The translations under genes and the position numbers were made by a program. A DNA stretch of 62,245 nucleotides from Deltaproteobacteria bacterium (lineage in GTDB: Bacteria > Myxococcota_A > UBA9042 > DTJE01). The stretch spans positions 1 to 62,245 of the forward strand of contig JAKPOP010000030.1 in the NCBI GenBank assembly GCA_029547805.1, in the 5' to 3' direction. Below the pieces are notes generated by a model that was given only the letters and a program-made list of their open reading frames with translations, searched no databases and was not told the DNA's origin. Of the stretch, positions 55,106 to 62,245 are shown one piece after another; positions within the stretch are counted from its first letter, which is position 1, and each line of letters starts with the position of its first letter.

Positions 55106-57131
55106 CGTCTTCCCCGGCGACGTTCCCCTGGGCCTCGTGGGACGCCCCGGATCGCCGGTGCGCCGGTGCCGCTCCCGTCCGCCGTCCCGATGGGAACAGG
55201 TGCCTCCGGCACCACGCTGCGACGTCCTCCAGGTCCTCCACCAGCGGGGCCGGAGGCAGGCTCCGGAGGAAGGTCTTTCCATAGCGCTGGCGCCGCAGGC
55301 GGACATCGAGCACCGCAACCATCCCCCGGTCGGTTCGCCGGCGAATCAGGCGCCCGAAGCCCTGCCGCAGGCGGATCACCGCGAGCGGCAACTGATAGTC
55401 CCGAAAGGGATTGTCCCCCTGTTCCCGGACGGCCTCCACCCGCGCCGCCAGCAGGGGGTCCTCGGGAACGTCGAAGGGCAGGCGATCGATCACCACGGTG
55501 GACAGGGCCTCTCCGGCGACGTCCACTCCTTCCCAGAAGGTGCCCGTCGCGAAGAGGCAGGCGCCCCGGGTGGCCCGGAAGCGACGGATCAACTCCTCCC
55601 GGGGGGCCTGGCCCTGGACCAGGAGCGGCCAGGGGAGCCGGTCCTTGAGGTCCTCGACGGACCGTCGAAGGGCCTGGTGGCTCGTGAAGAGCACGAAGGC
55701 CCGGCCCCCGGTCGCCTCCAGCAGGCGTTCCACCTGATCGTTGAAGAAGGCCCTGTAGCGAGGGTCCCCGGGCTCCGGGCCGTCCCTGGGGACGTAGAGG
55801 AGCGCCTGGGAGGCGAAGTCGAAGGGTGATGCCAGCACCTCCTCCAGGGCCCCCTCAGGAATCCCCAGGCGCCGTCGCAGAAAGGTCGTCGATCCATCCA
55901 CGGTCAGCGTCGCCGAGGTCAGGATCACCGGGCGGCCCTGCAGGAAGACCCGGTTCTGAAGCGCCTCCGAGACGTCCAGGGGCAGGGCCGACAGGGACCC
56001 CGTGGCGGCGGCGCGGCGCTCGGCGATGCGGACGCGGTCCGCGGACCGGCCCTGGAGGACCTCGTCCAGCACCATCCGGACCTCCAGCGCCCGGGCCTTG
56101 ATCCCCGAGGGACGTTCCAGGGACATGGCCAGGGCCTCCGCCTCGAAGCCCAGCATCTCCAGGGCGCCATCGAGGCGATGCCAGGCCTCCAGCACCTCCC
56201 CGGGGACCGGGTGGTCGTCCACCCGAAACCGCCCCTCCCGAGGCGCCAGACCGATCAAGAGGCGTTGAAACAGCCCTGCCAGGAGACGGGACGGTTCCAG
56301 CACCCGGAGGGCCAGATCCGGGTCGCCCGACATCGCCAGCACCTGGGCATCCCGGACCAGGTCCCCGATGCTCCCCGACGACACGGTCCGGCCCAGGTAC
56401 TCGGTGGCGACCTCCTCGATCCCGTGAGCCTCGTCCAGGATCAGCGTGGCATCGGCCGGCAGCAGCACCCCCGTGTCCTCCTCCCCACCGGCCAGCGTCA
56501 GGTCCGCAAAGAACAGGTGGTGGTTGGTGACCACCACGTCGGCCTCCAAGGCCCGGCTCCGGGCCCGGAAGAGGAAGCACCGGGCATGGTGGGCACAGAG
56601 GCGTCCCGGGCAGCCGTCGGCATGGCAGGCCAGACGGGAGAAGACCCCCAGGGACTCGGGCTCGTCGGTCCACTCGACGAAGTCCCCGGTCTCGGTGGTC
56701 CGGGCCCAGGACTGGAGGCGCCTTCGGAGCGTCGTCTCGATGCCCTGGAACAGGTCCGGGTGGTCTCTGGCCGTCTCCAGCCGCTGGAGGCAGAGATAGT
56801 TGGACCGGCCCTTCAGCAGGGCGCTGGAAAAGGGAATCCCCAGCACCTCCTGGAGGAAGGGAATCTCCTTCTCCATCACCTGGGTCATCAGGGTACGGGT
56901 CCCGGTCGCCACGACCGTCTTCCGGCCCGACAGGATGGCCGGCACCAGATAGGCCAGCGTCTTGCCGACCCCGGTCCCGGCCTCGACCAGGCAGACGTCG
57001 TTCCGGGCGATGGCCCCGGCCACGGCCAGGGCCATGCGCTGCTGCTCCGGGCGGTACTCCCAACCGGGCATGGACCGGGCCAGCACCCCGCCCGGGCCGA
57101 AGAACGCCTCGATGTCCGTCGGCGGCGCCAC
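55086..57131 (-). CDS. DinG/XPD-type ATP-dependent DNA helicase
   Basis: A 681-residue SF2 helicase. Walker A is EAGTGVGKT, the DEAH box reads LDEAHGIEE, motif III is LTSATL and motif VI QGFGRLIRR. Four Cys in LACHADGCPGRLCAHHARC fit the [4Fe-4S] domain of DinG. It unwinds DNA or RNA-DNA structures in repair. GTG 57131 is chosen because GGAGG precedes it; the longer upstream frame lies in DNA with no ribosome site. Confidence 0.87.
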   Translation of the reverse strand: MAPPTDIEAFFGPGGVLARSMPGWEYRPEQQRMALAVAGAIARNDVCLVEAGTGVGKTLAYLVPAILSGRKTVVATGTRTLMTQVMEKEIPFLQEVLGIPFSSALLKGRSNYLCLQRLETARDHPDLFQGIETTLRRRLQSWARTTETGDFVEWTDEPESLGVFSRLACHADGCPGRLCAHHARCFLFRARSRALEADVVVTNHHLFFADLTLAGGEEDTGVLLPADATLILDEAHGIEEVATEYLGRTVSSGSIGDLVRDAQVLAMSGDPDLALRVLEPSRLLAGLFQRLLIGLAPREGRFRVDDHPVPGEVLEAWHRLDGALEMLGFEAEALAMSLERPSGIKARALEVRMVLDEVLQGRSADRVRIAERRAAATGSLSALPLDVSEALQNRVFLQGRPVILTSATLTVDGSTTFLRRRLGIPEGALEEVLASPFDFASQALLYVPRDGPEPGDPRYRAFFNDQVERLLEATGGRAFVLFTSHQALRRSVEDLKDRLPWPLLVQGQAPREELIRRFRATRGACLFATGTFWEGVDVAGEALSTVVIDRLPFDVPEDPLLAARVEAVREQGDNPFRDYQLPLAVIRLRQGFGRLIRRRTDRGMVAVLDVRLRRQRYGKTFLRSLPPAPLVEDLEDVAAWCRRHLFPSGRRTGAAPAHRRSGASHEAQGNVAGEDATEPGR

Positions 57132-57331
57132 GACCCGACCTCCGCGGCGGTCCAAGGATACGTGGCTCCCGGTCCCGGGACAATCACCGGGCCTTCCAGG
57201 ACCTTGCAGGCCCGACCATCCGGTGGACGGACCCGGGGGCGGACCGGCCCGGGACCAGCATTTCCGTGGTATGGATCCACCGCTGGGGCCATCGACGGCC
57301 TCGACCAGGCACCAGCCAGGGGAGGGACCCA

Positions 57332-58258
57332 ATGGAACGGATGGCTCCGACGGTGGATCGGGGGCGGTGCAACGACTGTGGGCGGTGCGTGCCCGTCTGC
57401 CCGGCCGGGGTCCTGCGGATGACGCCCGAGGGCCTTCGGACGGTGTCGGCCGGATGCCTGGCCTGCGGGCACTGCGTCGCGGTGTGCCCCCGGGAAGCGC
57501 TCGCCATCCCCGGGCTGGACTTCGCCCGGGAATTCGAGACGGTCCCCATGAACCCCCGGTGGGTCCCTCACGGCAAGACGGACCCGGACACGGTGCTGGC
57601 ACTGATGGCCTCCCGGCGGTCCTGCCGGAACTTCCTGGATCGGCCCGTCTCGGGAGCGGTGATCCGCGACCTGATCCGGGCCGCCACGCTGGCCCCCTCG
57701 GGGACCAACTCCCAGGGATGGACCTTCACGGTGCTGCCGGACCGGGCTGCGGTGCTGGCCTTCGGGCAGCGGTGCCTGGCCTTCTTTGAACGGCTGGTGC
57801 GGCTGTCGGACCAGGTCTGGATCCGGGAGGGACTCCGGCTGCTGGGTCGCCCGGAACTGGCGGACTTTCATCGGGACTACGCCGCGACGGTCCGGGAGGG
57901 CATCGATCGGTTTCGGCGCCAGGGGGAGGACCTGCTGTTCTGGGGAGCCCCCGCGGCCATCGCCATCGGGTCCCTCCCCGGGGCGACCACGCCCCGGGAG
58001 GACGCCCTGCTGGCGGCCCAGAACCTGCTGCTGGCCGCCCACGCCGTGGGCCTCGGCACCTGCCTGATCGGGTTCGCGGTCGAGGCCCTTCGGCACGACC
58101 GGTCCCTGGTCCGGGCCCTGGGATGCCGAGACGGGGAGCGGATCCACGCGGTCATCGCGGTGGGCTGGCCCGGACCGGCGGAGCGCTACCGGCGATTCCC
58201 GGGCCGCTTCCGGCCCCCGATCCGCACCCGGAGGGCCCGGGACGTCACCGCATCCTGA
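57332..58258 (+). CDS. Ferredoxin-nitroreductase fusion protein
   Basis: A 308-residue protein. The N-terminal part carries two [4Fe-4S] sites (CNDCGRCVPVCP and CLACGHCVAVCP); the rest is an FMN nitroreductase domain with SRRSCRNF, LAPSGTNSQGW and the GLGTCLIGF segment. Such fusions reduce quinones or nitro groups using low-potential electrons. GGGGAGGG precedes ATG 57332. It lies divergent to the helicase. Confidence 0.85.
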   Translation: MERMAPTVDRGRCNDCGRCVPVCPAGVLRMTPEGLRTVSAGCLACGHCVAVCPREALAIPGLDFAREFETVPMNPRWVPHGKTDPDTVLALMASRRSCRNFLDRPVSGAVIRDLIRAATLAPSGTNSQGWTFTVLPDRAAVLAFGQRCLAFFERLVRLSDQVWIREGLRLLGRPELADFHRDYAATVREGIDRFRRQGEDLLFWGAPAAIAIGSLPGATTPREDALLAAQNLLLAAHAVGLGTCLIGFAVEALRHDRSLVRALGCRDGERIHAVIAVGWPGPAERYRRFPGRFRPPIRTRRARDVTAS

Positions 58259-58294
58259 GGCCCGAGGGAAGCGGGCACGGGAGGGGGAATCGGG

Positions 58295-59326
58295 TCACGA
58301 CAGGCGAGGCACCCGGAGCACCGGCCCCGCCTCGACGGTCAGCCGGGTCAGCCCGAAGTACATCTCCCCGTCGATGATGGGGTCCAGGGTGCCCCCCTCG
58401 GCGGCCTCGACCTCCATCCGCCGACCGGCGAATTCGTGCCAGGTCTCGCCGGGGACCGGACGGCCGGCCACCAGGTAGGTCCACTTCCAGGCGCACTCCA
58501 GGCGGTCCATCGCGCCAACCACGACGTGCATCCGCCCCGGTTCGGCGGCATAGGGGAAGAGCCGCATGGTCCCGAAGTCGATGTCCACCGAGGAGACGTG
58601 GAGGCCCTGGTAGAGCCCGTATGGAAACCGCCGGCCGTCCACCGTCACCCGGGCCCGCGTGCCTCCGAGGACATCGTCGGCAAAGGCCCGGAGTCCCCCG
58701 AGCCAGGGCACCGCCGACAGGCCCGGCAGGGAGGCCACCTGCCCCGCCGCCGCCTTCAGGGAGACCTCGATGATGGTCCAGGGATTCGGGTCCGGGGACT
58801 GGTAGTACCGGGCGAAGAACCGCTGCCCGATGCCCCCGATGGCCACCGCGAAGCCGACCCGTCGGAAGGCATCGACCCCCTCGGGGTCTCCGGCCCGGTG
58901 GCCCGTGACCACCAGCGTGTCGATCTCCCGATACGCCATCTCCCGTCCAGACCGGACCTGCTGCACGATCCCCCGGATCACGGCATCGGAGTGCCGGGAG
59001 ATCCCGGCCTTCCGGGCCACGAAGTCAATCGTGCCGCCGTTGGTGGGGACCAGCCGGTACGGGAACTCCTGCCCGGGCCTCCAGGCGCCCCGTTCCGCCA
59101 GCACCTCGTGGCCGACGTTCATGAGCCAGTGAAAGGTCCCGTCCCCCCCGTTGGCGACCCAGTAGCGGCAACCGGAGGCGATGAACTCCTCGACCACCGG
59201 GCGGATCTCCCGGACGTCCCGGGTCTCCCGCACCAGCACCTCGTCCGAGGCCACCTCGTCCAGCCATCGAGCCCGCTGTCCGCGGTTCTTCCGGGAGTTC
59301 AGGTTCGTCAGGATCCCGACCCGCAC
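58295..59326 (-). CDS. Diacylglycerol kinase-type lipid kinase
   Basis: A 343-residue protein. ILTNLNSRKNRG and the ATP motif NGGDGTFHWLMN mark the DAGK catalytic domain (YegS/DagK fold); a C-terminal beta-domain follows (YLVAGRPV, EMYFGLTRL). It phosphorylates a lipid such as diacylglycerol or a sphingosine-like base; the ceramidase-like gene in the window makes the latter interesting, though they are far apart. GTG 59326 follows GGAGGGG; the ATG 33 bp upstream lacks a ribosome site. Confidence 0.8.
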   Translation of the reverse strand: MRVGILTNLNSRKNRGQRARWLDEVASDEVLVRETRDVREIRPVVEEFIASGCRYWVANGGDGTFHWLMNVGHEVLAERGAWRPGQEFPYRLVPTNGGTIDFVARKAGISRHSDAVIRGIVQQVRSGREMAYREIDTLVVTGHRAGDPEGVDAFRRVGFAVAIGGIGQRFFARYYQSPDPNPWTIIEVSLKAAAGQVASLPGLSAVPWLGGLRAFADDVLGGTRARVTVDGRRFPYGLYQGLHVSSVDIDFGTMRLFPYAAEPGRMHVVVGAMDRLECAWKWTYLVAGRPVPGETWHEFAGRRMEVEAAEGGTLDPIIDGEMYFGLTRLTVEAGPVLRVPRLS

Positions 59327-59380
59327 GGCGCCCCCCTCCACCGGGGCGGATGCTAGCACGGGCGGCAGGAGCCGGAAATC

Positions 59381-62122
59381 CTACCGGAGCGGGTAATGCA
59401 ACGGGGCAGCGGTCTTGGGCTGGCCGACCATCCAGCCCTGGTCGTAGATCGGCCCGTTGTTGTAGGGATGCTCGTATCCGGGACCACCGGTGAGGTCCAC
59501 CGGCACGAAGTCCACCTCCAGCGTGCCGCCCCGGGCGGTGGTCGCCGCCGGGATCGTGAAGCGGTGCTCCTCGTTCCAGCCCCGGAGGCCCTGGTCGTCC
59601 ACGAACCAGAAGTCCTTGTTGTAGGTGGCGTTGCCCTCCTGCCAGATCCCATCCCCGACGATCCGCCAGCGCACCTGGACCACGATCCCCGGTGCCGGCC
59701 CATCGGGCGGCGTCACGCCCGGCTTCCACAACTGGATGAAGACGTCGAAGGGGCTCCCGATGGTGACGGTCCTGCCGTCGGGGGGCCAGATGTGACCGGC
59801 GAACTGGATCTCGCAGGCCTCCGGGATGCCGTCGCCATCGCTGTCCAGACGATCGTCGTATCGGGGACAGGTATCCCGGTCGTTGGGCACCCCGTCCCCG
59901 TCCAGGTCCGGGTCGCAGGCATCCCCGATCCCGTCGCCGTCGAAGTCCTCCTGGGCCGGGTCGTACTGCCGGGGACACCGATCCAACCCATCCGGCACGC
60001 CGTCGTTGTCGTCATCGGGGTCGCAGGGGTCCCCCATCCCGTCCCCGTCGGTGTCGGCCTGGTCCTCGGCCGGGAAGCCGGGGCAGTTGTCCCGTCCCGA
60101 GGGCCCCCGGACGCAGGTGCCGGGCAGCGGTCCTCCGTCATCACAGACCCCGTCGCCGTCCAGGTCCGGGTCGCAGGCGTCCCCGACGCCATCCCGGTCG
60201 AAGTCCTCCTGGAACGGGTTGTGGACCGTCGGACAGTCGTCCACCCCGTTGGCCACCCCGTCGCCGTCGATGTCCGGGTCCACGCAGTCGGCGACCCGAT
60301 CCCCGTCGGTGTCGGCGAAGCCCTCGTCCACCTGCCGATCGCAGTTGTCGTCCCGGCCGTTGCAGGCCTCGACAGCCCCGGGGAAGACCGACGGGTCCAG
60401 GGGACGGCAGTCGTCGCCGTCGGGCACCCCGTCCTCGTCGTCATCGGGGTCACAGAGGTCCCCCACCCCATCGTGGTCGAAGTCCTCCTGGGCGGGGTTC
60501 GGAACCCACGGGCAGTTGTCCACGGCGTCGGGCCAGCCGTCCCCGTCGGTGTCCGTCTCGCAGGCGTCGCCGATCCCGTCCCCGTCGGCGTCCTCCTGGA
60601 GGGGGTTCGGGGTCACGGGGCAGTTGTCGTCGCAGTCATGCTGCAGGCCCCCTCGACAGGGGTGGTCTCCGGCGATCCCGGACCCGTCTCCGTCGTCCGG
60701 AACCCCGTCGTTGTCGTCGTCGGGATCGACGCAATTGGCGGCCCCATCCTGGTCCGAGTCGGGATACCCCTCGTCGATCTGCCCATCACAGTTGTCGTCT
60801 TGCCCGTTGCATGATTCGACGGCCCCGGGATGGACCGCCGGGTCCCGGGGTCGGCAGTCCTCGTCGTCGGGCACTCCGTCGTCATCATCGTCGTCGTCGC
60901 AGGCGTCGCCCCCGTCGGCCTGACCGTCGGTGTTGACCTGGTCCGGGTTGAAGACCGTGGGGCAGTTGTCCGACTCGTTCGGCCGTCCGTCACCGTCCTG
61001 GTCCAGGTCGCAGGCATCCCCGATGCCGTCCCCGTCCAGGTCCCGCTGGTCCGGATTGAAGTTGCCCCGGCAGTTGTCGTCGCAATCGGCCAGGCGCCCG
61101 CCGGAACAGGGGTGGTCTCCGGCGGTGCCGGACCCGTCGCCATCGTCCAGGACCCCGTCGTTGTCCCGGTCGGGGTCCACGCAGTCGGCTGTTCCATCCC
61201 GGTCGCTGTCCGGGAACCCCTCGTCCACCCGCCCGTCGCAGTTGTCGTCCCGGCCGTTGCAGGACTCGATGCGCCCGGGATTCCGCAGGGGGTCCCGGTC
61301 GTCGCAGTCGGTGCCTCCGACCAGCACCCCGGGGAACCCGTCGCCGTCCTGGTCGGGATCGCAGGCGTCCCCGATGCCATCGAGATCCAGGTCCTCCTGA
61401 CCCGGATTCGCCACCAGGGCGCAGTTGTCGTCGCAGTCGGTGGACTGGCCGGGCCGGCAGGGCCGATCGAGGGTCCCCGAGGCATCGCCATCGTCCAGGA
61501 CCCCGTCCTGGTCGTCGTCGGGATCCACGCAGTCCGGAATCCCGTCCCGATCGGTGTCCAGGAAGTCCGGGTCCGTGACCCCGTCGCAGTCGTCGTCGAG
61601 GCCATTGCAGACCTCCTCCCGGGCCCCCTCCAGGGGGTTGCAGGTCACCGGAACCCCGTCCCGGCAGGAGGGCACCGAGTGCCTGCAAATCCCCTGCCCG
61701 CAGGTCTGATCCGGCAGCCCCTCGTCGGTCTGCCCGTTGCAGTTGTCGTCCAGGCCATTGCACTCCTCTGCCACCGGCACCGCCGCCGAGCACTCCGACA
61801 GCCCCTGGTCCCCGCACTGCCGAAGGCCGGTGCAGGTGCCCTCGGGGCCCACCCGACGACAGGGAGTGGCCAGGCCTTCCTCCCGGGCCAGGGCCGAGCA
61901 GACGCAGGTGCCCTCTTCCTGCCGGCACTGTCCATCGACGCACCCGTAGCCCTCGGGACACTCGTCGGCGGTGCGGCAGGGTCCCCCGCAGAAGGACCCC
62001 TCGGCGTCACCATAGGAGAGACACCGGATCCGTCCCGCGTCGAATCCCGGAAAGGCGCAGTCCCGGTCCTCGGCACAGGGAAGGCAGAGAGTCGGCTGCC
62101 GGGGCCAGGACTGACCGGTCTT
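59381..62122 (-). CDS. Thrombospondin-type-3/MopE-like Ca-binding repeat protein, 5' end missing
   Basis: The open frame has about 913 codons. The first part is Cys-rich (CxxC pairs), then come MopE-type repeats ([15 protein letters not shown] and variants) and many thrombospondin type-3 Ca-binding repeats ([12 protein letters not shown], DNCP). The last about 130 residues form a beta-sandwich-like domain. It is a secreted, Ca-binding surface protein. The first standard start is GTG 61852, but Cys-rich coding continues upstream to an in-frame TGA (62123-62125) with no ATG, GTG or TTG between. The true 5' end therefore lies beyond a break at this edge. Confidence 0.7.
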   Translation of the reverse strand, partial: KTGQSWPRQPTLCLPCAEDRDCAFPGFDAGRIRCLSYGDAEGSFCGGPCRTADECPEGYGCVDGQCRQEEGTCVCSALAREEGLATPCRRVGPEGTCTGLRQCGDQGLSECSAAVPVAEECNGLDDNCNGQTDEGLPDQTCGQGICRHSVPSCRDGVPVTCNPLEGAREEVCNGLDDDCDGVTDPDFLDTDRDGIPDCVDPDDDQDGVLDDGDASGTLDRPCRPGQSTDCDDNCALVANPGQEDLDLDGIGDACDPDQDGDGFPGVLVGGTDCDDRDPLRNPGRIESCNGRDDNCDGRVDEGFPDSDRDGTADCVDPDRDNDGVLDDGDGSGTAGDHPCSGGRLADCDDNCRGNFNPDQRDLDGDGIGDACDLDQDGDGRPNESDNCPTVFNPDQVNTDGQADGGDACDDDDDDDGVPDDEDCRPRDPAVHPGAVESCNGQDDNCDGQIDEGYPDSDQDGAANCVDPDDDNDGVPDDGDGSGIAGDHPCRGGLQHDCDDNCPVTPNPLQEDADGDGIGDACETDTDGDGWPDAVDNCPWVPNPAQEDFDHDGVGDLCDPDDDEDGVPDGDDCRPLDPSVFPGAVEACNGRDDNCDRQVDEGFADTDGDRVADCVDPDIDGDGVANGVDDCPTVHNPFQEDFDRDGVGDACDPDLDGDGVCDDGGPLPGTCVRGPSGRDNCPGFPAEDQADTDGDGMGDPCDPDDDNDGVPDGLDRCPRQYDPAQEDFDGDGIGDACDPDLDGDGVPNDRDTCPRYDDRLDSDGDGIPEACEIQFAGHIWPPDGRTVTIGSPFDVFIQLWKPGVTPPDGPAPGIVVQVRWRIVGDGIWQEGNATYNKDFWFVDDQGLRGWNEEHRFTIPAATTARGGTLEVDFVPVDLTGGPGYEHPYNNGPIYDQGWMVGQPKTAAPLHYPLR

Positions 62123-62245
62123 TCAGAGAATCCGTCCGGGACGGGCCGCGCCAGGACTGAATTCACCGAGGATGGGGCGGGAGTAGCAGATATTCGCATT
62201 CGGGCGAGGGCGGGGTAGCCGGCTCCGCTCCGCAAGGTCCGCTGC
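62123..62245. other. Window edge without a clear gene
   Basis: On the minus strand the frame leading into the repeat protein gene is stopped at 62123-62125; the frame before it shows no lipoprotein signal or Cys pattern. No gene start, promoter or RNA is visible in these 123 bases. They may belong to the interrupted 5' part of the repeat protein gene or to an assembly end. Confidence 0.4.

Overview
The window is about 62 kb of very GC-rich bacterial DNA, densely coded, with short intergenic gaps and many ATGA or TGATG start/stop overlaps. The content points to a Myxococcota-like lineage (the old deltaproteobacteria). Evidence for this is a large set of secreted lipoproteins with low-complexity Asp/Pro/Gly linkers, Cys-rich and thrombospondin-type-3 surface proteins, an ADYC-domain lipoprotein, a Ser/Thr kinase with STAND and SUMF1-like domains, FHA proteins and two sigma-54 activators. 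The assignment is inferred from gene content, not from a marker gene.

Region by region. (1) 1-7270: end of an unidentified membrane protein, then an interrupted lipoprotein gene, a frameshifted DUF1302 gene and an intact DUF1329 gene (an outer-membrane/lipid-export type cluster), a neutral-ceramidase-like lipoprotein and an SGNH-like membrane protein. (2) 7295-10865: tRNA-Leu(UAA), then a metY-methyltransferase-CBS sulfur amino acid operon read leftwards from a near-consensus sigma-70 promoter through a structured leader of about 175 nt. The remnant of a serine hydrolase gene abuts that promoter. (3) 11958-18256: a two-domain EEP plus glycoside hydrolase lipoprotein, lysC-lysA, and an FHA-diguanylate cyclase. 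(4) 18253-25076: a signalling block with an ADYC lipoprotein, a 1281-residue kinase/STAND/SUMF1 protein and a translationally coupled FHA-AAA+ activator. (5) 25241-29152: a lipoprotein, an octaheme cytochrome lipoprotein with a consensus sigma-54 promoter, a palindromic upstream activating site, and a PAS-type sigma-54 activator.

(6) 29358-41339: a short-chain dehydrogenase coupled to a small sterol-oxidase-type accessory domain, an ETF:quinone-type Fe-S oxidoreductase, trmB, a glycine-rich surface lipoprotein, a GlcD-type flavoprotein and the methylcitrate cycle genes prpD-prpB-prpC. (7) 41356-49238: a metallo-beta-lactamase-fold hydrolase, a periplasmic protein, a purine permease, then a divergent pair of loci. 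One side carries a lipoprotein and a tetraheme-FAD (phytoene-desaturase-like) flavocytochrome, which has an apparent frameshift. The other side carries a CrtC/AttH-like lipoprotein and a Cys-rich lipoprotein. (8) 49324-62122: a PP-loop sugar amidotransferase-like enzyme, a HEAT-HAD-truD operon, an outer-membrane-like protein, a DinG-type helicase, a ferredoxin-nitroreductase fusion, a lipid kinase and a large Ca-binding repeat protein cut at its 5' side.

Themes. Electron transfer at the cell envelope is prominent (octaheme cytochrome, tetraheme flavocytochrome, ETF:quinone oxidoreductase, GlcD-like flavoprotein, propionyl-CoA oxidation by the methylcitrate cycle). Sigma-54 control appears at least once with all its parts visible. 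Four genes carry lesions: two Trp-codon positions now read TGA, one start is ATA instead of ATG, and two genes have single-base frameshifts, one of them in a homopolymer. These may be true decay or consensus errors in the assembly, and raw reads would tell.
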